Source: Physocladia obscura (taxonomy: Eukaryota; Chytridiomycota; Chytridiomycetes; Chytridiales; Chytriomycetaceae). Taken from it: a DNA stretch of 17,217 nucleotides. The position numbers were made by a program, and so were the translations under genes. This document shows positions 9,958-17,217 of this stretch, piece after piece (position 1 is the stretch's first letter; each line of letters opens with the position of its first letter). Where the stretch lies: NCBI GenBank assembly GCA_027596945.1, contig JADGJH010000539.1:1-17217 (forward strand), read 5' to 3'. The notes beneath the pieces are model-generated. The model had not been told where the DNA came from, ran no database searches, and was given only the letters and a program-made list of their open reading frames with translations.

Positions 9958-10791
9958 TTAAATTGTTGCCTTTTCGATTTCTGCAGTTGGTGCAGCAACA
10001 GCAGAGGCTGGAACAGTAGCTTGCTCTGGAATAGCACGCTCTCCAGACTGAGTTTCTTGCACAGAAACTTCGGCATAAACCGCATTCTGCTGAGCAACAA
10101 CAGGAACTTCGGTTTGCTGGACAACAACCGTATTTAAATCGACAACAGATGCCGCACGAAGTGCGAGACCGTAACGACGAAGTGGATACAATGTCGAGAT
10201 GACTATCACAGCAAAAATGATACTGACAATCACAGACAATATTCCAAAGACTCCAAATCCACCGAAAGTGGCAATGAGAGCAATAAATTGAATTATATTG
10301 ATGGCAACAATGACGACTTGAGCCCACCCGAAAACTGTTCGAACAAAATAAGTATTTTTGGATGGCAAATGAAAATTTTTTGGTTACAGAAGTGGGAGAC
10401 TCACCGACAAGTAATTCAGGGTGCACCTTCCAGACAGCATAAACACCAAAAATGTCGATTACAAAGCTAACAATAGCAAGCAATTCAAAAATCCAGAATG
10501 CAGGAACGAACAACAAAATTCCAAGTGAAATAATATTGAGGAAAGCAAAGATAGAAAGGATGATCAGGATAACAAGCATGACAGTCCTCAGAGAAAGATC
10601 GAGCCATGTTTTCGGCTCTGGGACTGCATCAATAAGAGCAGGAGCTGGTTGTTTAATTTGCTCGACTGTCTGTTTGTTTATTGTTTGTTTCGGGGATGAA
10701 GTTTTAGGATTTGCCAACAGTAATTTTGGGTTTTTGTAGATCATCAGTGCCACTTAACTGGTGGGTTAATGTAGTATCCCTCGGTGGCCAT
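9958..10791 (-). CDS. Four-helix membrane protein, paralogue A
   Basis: Three exons on the minus strand: 10791-10759 (33 bases, MATEGYYINPP), 10669-10405 (265 bases) and 10334-9958, giving 224 residues. Introns are 89 and 70 bases; donors are GTTAAG and GTGAGT, acceptors AAACAG and GAACAG. A Pro-rich N-terminus ending PEPKTWLDLSLR precedes four hydrophobic segments: about 40-62, 64-88, 102-125 and 127-151. The connecting phrases are VYAVWKVHPELLVG and VFGWAQVV, and the helices close with STLYPLRRYGLALR. The last 70 residues are a hydrophilic Gln/Val/Ala/Glu-rich tail. Short loops suggest a compact tetraspan protein. I do not recognise the family and propose no function. The next gene upstream on the same strand is a paralogue with the same exon plan. 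Confidence 0.8.
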
Positions 10792-11409
10792 TTTTTGAAT
10801 AAAATAAGAACCAAATTTTGAAATTTGATTTTTTGATGATTGCGTGTCCAAGTTCAACACGCCCAAAGTCAAAGCCACCAGCAACCGCTTAATGTTTTAT
10901 GGGCACCTTAGCTTTGCTTGCAACTGATTCCTATTTTAAAATACAAGCTTTTATTATTCCAATACTGAAATTTTGAACAAGTATCTTTCTGCAGAAGTTT
11001 GATCCAATTGTCCACATGGGGTTTCCGTAAAGTTTTCCATTACGGCAAAAATTTTTGATAGAATTGGCTCCTATCAGCTGCGATCTTTATAAATAACCCA
11101 TCATGTGCCGATAGAACTTGATCTTTTAGACAATAATGCAAACTTTAGTCACAAAACACAAAATAAAAAACAAAATAGAAAACGGCAGGACAGTCCGACG
11201 TGTGCAATCAAAAATTTTTGTAAACATGGATGATTGTGAAGCAGTATGAAATGTGTGATCTAGAATTTTGCAATTGCACAATAATAAAAAATATTGAACA
11301 CATGAGGCATATTTTATTCTTTAATCGAGATGGACAAAATCAACAGTGAAAATCAAAAGTCGAAGAGGCAATTTGGTTTAAAAAGGAAACAACAGAAAAG
11401 TCAATAAAA
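10792..11409. other. Spacer between tandem paralogues (promoter of A, 3' region of B)
   Basis: This 618-base AT-rich gap lies between the start of paralogue A and the stop of paralogue B. It contains the 3' UTR of B and the upstream region of A. A short inverted repeat (CAAATTT, 2-base spacer, AAATTTG) lies at 10812-10827, about 20 bases upstream of the A start codon. No gene, RNA or mobile element was recognised. Confidence 0.55.
11313..11318 (-). terminator. Candidate polyadenylation signal of paralogue B
   Basis: TTTATT on plus (AATAAA on minus) lies about 90 bases past the TGA of paralogue B. Confidence 0.4.
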
Positions 11410-12288
11410 TCAAAGAGGAGAAGTTGAAGATTTGGCACCTTTTTCCACAGCTGGAGCTTCTACGGCAACAACAGGAACAGCAAATTCAGGAGTCTTTGCA
11501 AAATCAAACTGCTGAAGAACAACTTCAGATTGCTGAACAATAACCTCTGATTGTTGTTGAACGATGACCTCAGCATTGAGCGCGGTTGGTTCAACAATAT
11601 TTTCCTGTTGCTTGACAACAACAACATCAACCAAGTCAACAGTTGCTGCCGCACGAAGCGCGAGACCGTAACGACGAAGTGGATACAGTGTCGAGATAAC
11701 AATCACAGCAAAAATGATACTGACAATCACAGAAAATATTCCAAAGACTCCAAATCCACCGAAAGTGGCAATGAGAGCAATAAATTGAATCACATTGATA
11801 ACAACAATAACAACTTGAGCCCACCCGAAAACTGCAAAAATAAATAAAATTCAATTGGGTGTCTATTACAAACCAACACCAATTTTTTTTGCGCTTTTAA
11901 CTTACCAACAAGAAACTCGGGGTGAACTTTCCAGACGGCATAAACACCGCCGACATCAACAACAAAGCCAATAATGGCAAAGAGCTCGAAAATCCAAAAT
12001 GCAGGAACCCACAACAGAATTCCAAGAGAGATAACATTGAGGAAGGCGAAAATTGAAAGAATAATCAGAATAACAAGCATAACGGTTCTGAGAGACAAAT
12101 CGAGCCATGTTTTTGGTTCAGGAACTGCATCAGTTAGAACTGGAGCAGGTAATTTAAGGTCCGTGGTAGTCTATGTTTGTGAAGTACGTATAAGCGCGTC
12201 AAACATCATAATCGAGTTGTTTCTTTAGAGAAAGAGTAAGGTAGGTTTACTCAGCTGGTGGTTTAATGTAGTATCCTTCAGTGGTCAT
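11410..12288 (-). CDS. Four-helix membrane protein, paralogue B
   Basis: Three exons on the minus strand: 12288-12256 (33 bases, MTTEGYYIKPP), 12170-11906 (265 bases) and 11831-11410, giving 239 residues. Exon 1 and exon 2 have the same lengths and phases as in paralogue A. The shared core includes PEPKTWLDLSLRTVMLV, VPAFWIFEL, VYAVWKVHPE, VFGWAQVV and LYPLRRYGLALRAA, with four hydrophobic segments. The tail differs from A and repeats an EVIVQQ-like motif three times. Intron 2 (74 bases, GTAAGT to TTTGCAG) is ordinary. Intron 1 needs a GC donor to stay in frame: the homologous point reads CCA|GCTGAG where A has CCA|GTTAAG, and the nearby GA|GTAAAC would give the wrong phase. Function is unknown; the pair arose by tandem duplication. 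Confidence 0.78.
12171..12255 (-). other. Probable GC-AG intron (paralogue B intron 1)
   Basis: The 85-base intron begins GCTGAG on the minus strand and ends ACATAG. Alignment to paralogue A puts the junction at the same codon, right after PP. The frame then continues ACT ACC ACG into the conserved PAP...DAVPEPKTW region. Using the only nearby GT (two codons later, phase 2) runs into a stop. Confidence 0.6.
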
Positions 12289-13262
12289 GTTTGGGAGATT
12301 CTTGCAAATTTTAGTGAAATTGTTTTTTTGTTTTTTAAGAATTGAACTCAATTTTCAAACTGATGGAAATTTTTATCGTCCTAATTTTAATGACACATTT
12401 AAATTTATCTAATTCATAACTTAACATAATTGTTTAGCAGCATTGAAAATGTGATAAAGTAAGGCAATAAATATTAAAAATTTTGTGATTTCATTTGCAT
12501 TTCAAATCATGTGGATTTTAAGTGGTTTTTTGCAATTTCGCATGAACTCAACTTTTAATTTGAAGAAAGGTAACAGGATAAATTTTTGTACCAAAAAATA
12601 TGAAGCTGTATGCAGAAATGACTTCGAATGCAAGAATACTTCAAAAGGGTGATAAGACAGTAAAAATAAAAATTTACATTGAATCTCAATTTTTAATTTT
12701 TTTTCTTTCCATTTTGCTAGTTTTTGAATTGAAATTTTTGGACTATTGCATCCTGGACATGGTAGAAACAGCCATTAAATTCATATACTTTATATCAAAA
12801 CCTTTCACATCAATTTATCAATTCATTGGTTCTGTTCCAGATTCATTTTCCACTGTTTTTAGCGATTATTTTTTTTGTTTGTTTTTGTTTTATTTTTCCA
12901 AGAATCTGAAGCATTTCACAACATTTACATTATAAACTGTTGAATTGAACCGATAGACTGGTACACGTTCAATCGATTGTAAGTTCTCTATTATGTCGCG
13001 GGTTTGAAGACAAAGATTTTCATTTTGAAGTATTTTATTTAACGTAACTTATTGAAATATGAAGGTAACAATACAGAAACATAAAAACTGGATTTTGTTT
13101 TGGATGGGAATTGAGAAGAATTCTGAAATTGGGATGAAACAGGAAAAAGTTCAAAATGGAAATTTACCATTTGCAAATTAGTTAGTCAAAGGAAAATGTT
13201 TCAAAAAAATTTCGATTTCAAAATAGGTATTTAAGTGATGGAAAGTTATCTTTGTGGTGTTT
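12289..13262. other. AT-rich intergenic region, no gene supported
   Basis: This is the region upstream of paralogue B. One 111-codon open frame with a real ATG exists (12600-12935, plus strand). Its translation is mostly Phe/Ile/Leu/Ser from T-rich DNA and it shows no domain, so I do not call it a gene. No RNA gene was recognised. Confidence 0.5.
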
Positions 13263-13338
13263 ACAGTTTTTACTGAAACACACAAAGGTATGTTGATTAT
13301 TATTTGAATAAAGACAGTTTTTACTGAAACACACAAAG
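13263..13338. repeat. 25-base direct repeat, two identical copies
   Basis: Identical 25-base copies lie at 13263-13287 and 13314-13338, each starting ACAGTTTTTACTGAAACACA, with a 51-base period. Between them is an unrelated 26 bases containing GAATAAAG. The second copy directly abuts the polyadenylation signal of the small minus-strand gene. Confidence 0.9.
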
Positions 13339-13344
13339 TTTATT
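13339..13344 (-). terminator. Polyadenylation signal of the small three-exon gene
   Basis: TTTATT on plus (AATAAA on minus) lies 15 bases past the TGA at 13360-13362, which supports a real transcript end there. Confidence 0.45.
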
Positions 13345-13359
13345 ATATAGTGTCTCTTA

Positions 13360-13730
13360 TCAGGAATAGTTGTCAACATGCAATTTGCTAAGAATCATCC
13401 TCAAACTGTCAGTATCAACATTTAGAGGACTGTCAATATTGGACGAAATACTTCGAATACCTGCCGCCAACTGCCTGCAAACATTTATTTCAGACACAAT
13501 AAAAGCTAGATGACCAGTAGGACAAAGACATGCCAGGCAAGCCACCTACCATTCTTGAGTTGAAGTCTTCTTGAAGCAAAGCTGTGAGGCAAATATACAC
13601 ACTTATCTTTTTTTTTTGAAACAGAATCATAGATTAAAAGAGAATGATTGAAAAATTTAATCTCTCAAGACATACAGTACATCAAGTCAGATTGCTTCAA
13701 TTCAACTAAATAACTGATTGTTTGTTTCAT
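13360..13730 (-). CDS. Candidate small three-exon gene, 65 residues, unknown
   Basis: Proposed exons on the minus strand are 13730-13676, 13581-13550 and 13470-13360, with introns of 94 bases (GTATGT to CTCACAG) and 79 bases (GTAGGT to GCAG). Phases match (1 then 0). The product starts MKQTISYLVELKQSDLMY, continues LLQEDFNSRM and LAAGIRSISSNI, and ends SLRMILSKLHVDNYS before TGA TAA. It is amphipathic and mostly helical in appearance, with no membrane segment or recognisable family. Support comes from consensus splice sites, a consistent frame, and AATAAA right after the stop. The second intron has two possible acceptors four bases apart (TGCAG/GCAG); only the second keeps this frame. It could also be the 3' end of a longer gene whose upstream part was disrupted by the neighbouring element. 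Confidence 0.4.
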
Positions 13731-13860
13731 TTTGTTGTTAACATATGAACAATAAAACAGATTTCTGAATTGCTTTTTTATGCCACCATATTATAAATTT
13801 GTATGGCACATTTTTTTCAACAGCTGCAAATTTTGTCCTTCATAGACTTTTTGTTTTTTG

Positions 13861-14000
13861 CCCCAAACTTCAATAAGCATTGATATTCTTGAAATACTCA
13901 TCAATCACATGATTTGACCTTGGTTAAATGTGATCAATTTCATATCTTTTTCACATGACTCCATCAGGAATACAAATGTTCAACAAAGCATTTCTATTTA
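13861..14000 (-). pseudogene. Possible nuclease-like remnant downstream of the helicase
   Basis: Minus-strand frames here still look coding despite stops. They contain KRYEIDHI, then PRSNHVIDEYFKNINAY with a stop where a Trp would fit. A DHI.P motif followed by a Tyr/Asn-rich segment resembles HNH nucleases, but the likeness is weak and the frame is broken by TGA and TAA. It lies just past the helicase frame and may be the tail of the same element. Confidence 0.2.
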
Positions 14001-14057
14001 GCATTATATGTTGGAGGCTGTATTCATCTGAACATCCTTTTTTAACAATGTAATTGA

Positions 14058-16419
14058 TCACTTACACTGCTTCAGCTTGCTTTTTTCAAGTTCATCTTTC
14101 ATCTGATGCGTCAACTTATCCTTCCTTTTATCTTTTCATAGTCAACATCTGTTGGATGCTTTACTCTATCATCAACAACATTAAAGTACTCTTTCTTTGT
14201 AGTTCTACTAATTGCTGTGTATCGCATATCCTTTGTTATTCTGTTCCATTTGTGAATTGTGTATTATACTTTGATTGACTTTCCTGGAACTTGATGATAC
14301 ATGCTACAATAGTTGACCCAGAAATACTTTTGAAATTTTTCTTTTATGATAGTAAGCTCTTCCTTTGTCAATGTATCCATCAATATGATTGATGGTTCAA
14401 TCTTTTTCACTGTATATATTGCACTGTTGATGATTTTGACTGCTTTGTTGTTTTGATTTTCAATTATTGGTATGCTGAGCATTATGGAAATATCTTGTGA
14501 ATTTGGATCTTGTGGGTTTGTAGCAATCTTGAGCATCTTTTTCTTCTTCAACTTGTCTCATTTTATCATAATATCATTGATTTCTTTTTTTTTTTGCATG
14601 AGTTACCCCAATATTCACTGATGTAAACTTGTGCTTATTTTCAAAGTCAGATGGTTTCAGTGTTTTGAACAAGTCAAATAACCATGATACAGAATTACCT
14701 GAATGGTGATTAACTAATAATAAAATCATTTGAAAATCTACCAACTAATTAAATGCCAAAGAATTGAAATACTTTTGTTTTTTCCTTTCCACTGAACCCA
14801 CCTGATCAAAATCACCAACTAGCACATACTTGATGTATGTTCTCAACTTGACATAATACAATACTTCATATACTTCATCTTCAAGCATGTTTAATTTGTC
14901 AATAAATTTATATTGGTAATTCTTTGCAATCTTCACTGCCTTATTTAAATTGCATTTGCCATTGTTGTCAACATGAAAGAAGTAATGTATGGTTTGTCCA
15001 TTGATAAGTCTTGCAGCCTTGTTGGTGCTTGCCAACTTCACATATGTTTCCTTTTCTAATTTCTGCTCAGTGTTCTTCAGTACTGTTGACTTGCTGCAAC
15101 CTGCTTTTTTTTTTCCTGTGATCAATTGTTAACTCAATGGACCATGACTTTGTTTCCATTTGTAAGTTTTCAACTCAAATTTATAATTTGTTATAAATTT
15201 CTCAGTAACCTTTCATTCATCAGGAACATTCTCTTTTCTGTAATTGCCAATACCTATTTTTCATTCTATATTTTTGCCATCTTCAACAACACTGTCCATC
15301 TTTAATCAAACAATCCTACCCCGTTTTCATTGCCAATTGATGTAATAACATGTTTCTGTTGTAGATAATTTGCAGTAGATTGGAATAGTATTAAAGTGCT
15401 TTAGTGTCTTGTTTTTTGTTGAAATTCTGTACAAGTCATCACTGATTTCAGAGTACACCATGTTTTTGTTCGACAAAAAATGCATGAACAGCATCATTCA
15501 TACTCATTGTAAAAAAATCTTTCTGAATCTCTGTAAACCTTATGTTTAAACATCCAATAAAGCAATTTAACATCCATTTTGAGGAATTGCCACATTTGGT
15601 ATAATTCTGTGCACAAATTGGTTGAAATAATCTGAATTTCATGTATTGGAAGGAATAATTTCATATATGATGTCATATTTAATCCCCAATTGTTTACAAT
15701 ACACCAGTATTGAAACACTGTACCATCTATTGCCTTGCAATGGGCACGTGTTCTCTGTGATTACATAATAAGCCCCAGTTATAAGCTTTCCAGAGTACAG
15801 CTTAATCTCATTAAAAATGCTAGACACTGGCCAAAGAGATGTGTTTTTAATGCTCAAACATGCTGTATGGCATTTTTGACTATCAAAACTCTTCAAATCC
15901 ACTCTAAGTTGTGGCTCATAGCATGTATCAACAATTACTCATTTCATCTAATTGAAAAAGACACCTCTTGTTTCCTGGCTGAATGTACTTTCAATTTTAT
16001 AATCTGCTTCATAAATATCAAATGTTTCCAACACCAACGTAATCAAATTTTGATTTTGAAATGGAATAATCAGTGAATCACATAATGGTTTTGCCATTTC
16101 ATAGTCTTTATTCAATTCAATAGTCACATTATTTTTGTATTCTAATTGAAAAATCTTGCCATTATTGGTTCTAGTTTTGTACACTACATGTTCCTTTCAG
16201 CCAAATAAACCACAAGTTCAGTCAAATCCTTTTTCTCAGTATACACAACATTAACATTCTCAAGTTCCTGTAATTTTTCAAACAGAGGGTCAAGAATGTT
16301 TCTAAAGATTCATTAAATAACTTCTTTTTTGAATTTTGCTTGAATGGCTTACCAGATGAATGCTGTTTTTCTGATGAAAAGATTGACTTTTGGAGTTCTT
16401 CATCATGTACAGGATACAT
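14058..16419 (-). pseudogene. Decayed family-B DNA polymerase plus SF1 helicase of a mobile or virus-like element
   Basis: A minus-strand reading can be followed for about 2.3 kb through at least five frameshifts and about a dozen in-frame stops. In order: an unrecognised N-terminal part (16419-15950); a segment with GAYYVITEN and GNRWYS (15900-15640); KWMLNCFIGCL near 15550-15580, a polymerase motif B equivalent (KxxxNSxYG); LKMDSVV near 15280-15305, where motif C (xDTDS) is expected; then directly a helicase. The helicase shows GKKKAGCSKST near 15110 (Walker A, invariant Gly now Ser), TNKAARLINGQTIH, FIDKLNM in place of a DE box, VLVGDFDQ (motif III), and at 14330-14150 VNYCSMYH and RYTAISRTTKKEYFN (motifs V and VI). 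One break lies in an 11-base A run (plus-strand T run 14585-14595). The gene is clearly inactive. A polymerase-helicase fusion fits a self-replicating element; a separate gene pair joined by decay is less likely because the frame passes from polymerase to helicase. Confidence 0.7.
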
Positions 16420-16602
16420 CTATTGGTTGGCACACACATACACCAATGGAAGACTTCCAAAACTGGGACAAATGAAAAAGACAAAATGTCTTTCCCGGCA
16501 GGACAGGCGGTTTATCCCGGCAGAACAGGCGGTTTGTCCCTGGGACATTTTTGTCAAGATGAAAAAAAACAAATTTTTATCCCAAAAAGGCAAAACACAA
16601 AA
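16420..16602. promoter_or_regulatory. Divergent control region of the element
   Basis: This region separates the minus-strand polymerase-helicase remnant from the plus-strand DUF6818-like gene. It contains a GC-rich tandem repeat in otherwise AT-rich DNA and nested inverted repeats: GGGACAAA (16465-16472) with TTTGTCCC (16533-16540), ACAAAATGTC (16481-16490) with GACATTTTTGT (16544-16554), and GTCCC-T-GGGAC (16536-16546). It may be a shared promoter, a binding site for the DUF6818-like protein, or a replication or terminal sequence. The exact start of the minus-strand gene is uncertain. Confidence 0.4.
16493..16536 (+). repeat. 22-base GC-rich tandem repeat, two copies
   Basis: Copies at 16493-16514 and 16515-16536 share TCCCGGCAG, then G or A, then ACAGGCGGTTT, then A or G: two differences in 22 bases. 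A third partial start (TCCC) follows. The repeat is strikingly GC-rich compared with the surrounding DNA. Confidence 0.85.
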
Positions 16603-17217
16603 ATGAACAAACAGCCAACTCAGAGCACCAAAAAAGCACCCAAAACACCAGCAGCAGAAACAGCAATCAAACTGCATGGGAATAATTGGCAGCCACACAA
16701 AATTGAAAATTTACTGGATAATATCGAAGATGTGCCTCCATCTGGGTCAAATGAATGGGATGTCATTGTCCCAAGGTATACGACACTTGGCTACAATCGA
16801 GATGTGGAAGCTGTTAAAAGCAAGTACAAGAAGCTACAAAACATCAAGAAGAAAACTGGAGATCCTACCTGCCCCCGCAAGTTGTTTGCACAAAACAAAT
16901 TACATGTCAAATTGATGAAAAAAACAACACTATTGTGCTGGACAACAACAATAATAATGGTCCAGACGCAATTAATGACAACAGTGGTATTCAGCAGGAT
17001 GCAGTGTTGGACAATTTGCTGAACTTGATACAGCAAGACCTTGATGACAAAATTGACAAAGCACAATCAAATAATGAAGCTGATCTTGACAGTGACAACA
17101 ACATCCCAGGCTCACAAGTAACTGTTACTAGCAAACAACTTGCATTACATGAGCTCCCAAAAATCAGGTACTGTTTTTCTTTATGTCTTTATCACTCAAA
17201 CAATATTTCTAGTTCCA
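16603..17217 (+). CDS. DUF6818/SANT-like DNA-binding protein (partial, frame disturbed)
   Basis: From ATG 16603 the protein begins with a Lys/Pro/Thr-rich leader. It then shows IENLLDNIEDVPPSGSNEWD, VIVPRYTTLG, a RDVEAVKSKYKKLQNIKKKTGDP segment and CPRK. This order (helix, acidic/Pro turn, EWD, RD..A.K.K+..L, TGDP.CP) is that of the DUF6818 Myb/SANT-like domain found in fungal and oomycete genomes, often in mobile-element-rich regions. After about 16880 the frame stops at 17020. A frame one base off stays open with a better protein (KQITCQIDEKNNTIVLDN, then Asn/Asp-rich) to CAG|GTACTG at 17167. So there is either a one-base indel near 16876-16900 or an intron of about 104 bases (16881-16984, phase-compatible). 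A 45-base intron 17168-17212 (GTACTG to TTTCTAG) may follow, and the gene leaves the window. Confidence 0.6.

Noticed and set aside
10452..10739. Plus-strand 95-codon frame across the membrane-protein gene
   Set aside because: It is a shadow of the real minus-strand exon 2, whose protein is conserved in the paralogue.
12600..12935. Plus-strand 111-codon open frame with ATG and several hydrophobic stretches
   Set aside because: The Phe/Ile/Leu content follows from T-rich DNA. No domain, no polyadenylation signal of note and no clear splice structure were seen.
1..17217. tRNA, rRNA, CRISPR array or bacterial-type operon signals
   Set aside because: None was recognised on reading either strand. 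The gene structure is clearly eukaryotic.

Overview
The window is eukaryotic nuclear DNA. Genes are split by many short introns (mostly 55-94 bases) with GT(A/T)(A/T)GT-like donors and YAG acceptors. AATAAA-type polyadenylation signals lie tens of bases past stop codons, intergenic spacers are short and AT-rich, and there are no bacterial ribosome-binding sites. Tiny introns, compact spacing, GPI-tailed surface proteins and a kinesin-4 together suggest an early-diverging (chytrid-like) fungus. That placement is an inference.

Layout, left to right. (1) 1-163: C-terminal end of a Thr/Ala-rich GPI-type surface protein. (2) 258-1346: a coiled-coil protein with a degenerate kinase C-lobe, interrupted by one in-frame TGA exactly where kinases have the Trp of SDVW. 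(3) 2304-3249, minus: a five-exon gankyrin/Nas6 (PSMD10) gene, the 26S proteasome assembly chaperone. (4) 3292-8735, plus: an eight-exon kinesin-4 (chromokinesin-like) gene of about 1655 residues. Its ATG is only 42 bases from the gankyrin ATG, and one of its introns appears to be GC-AG. (5) 8862-9875: a GPI-tailed leucine-rich-repeat protein, probably lacking a first signal-peptide exon in this model. (6) 9958-10791 and 11410-12288, minus: tandem paralogues of a four-helix membrane protein with identical exon architecture. The upstream copy appears to have changed its first donor from GT to GC, and the start of exon 3 is far more alike between copies than exon 2, which suggests gene conversion. 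(7) 12289-13359: AT-rich spacer with a 25-base direct repeat. (8) 13360-13730, minus: a candidate small three-exon gene of 65 codons.

(9) From about 13.86 kb to the right edge the DNA changes character and looks like a decayed mobile or virus-like element. On the minus strand is a broken reading frame in which a family-B DNA polymerase palm region is followed directly by an SF1 (Pif1/RecD-like) helicase. It carries several frameshifts and many in-frame stops, mostly TGA. On the plus strand, diverging from it, is a gene for a small DUF6818/SANT-like DNA-binding protein that runs off the edge. The 180-base gap between them holds a GC-rich 22-base tandem repeat inside nested inverted repeats. 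This polymerase-helicase plus DNA-binding-protein module is the most unusual content of the window.

The host genes are not an operon. Gankyrin and kinesin-4 share a minimal divergent promoter. The LRR gene and the first membrane-protein gene converge with only 82 bases between stop codons.
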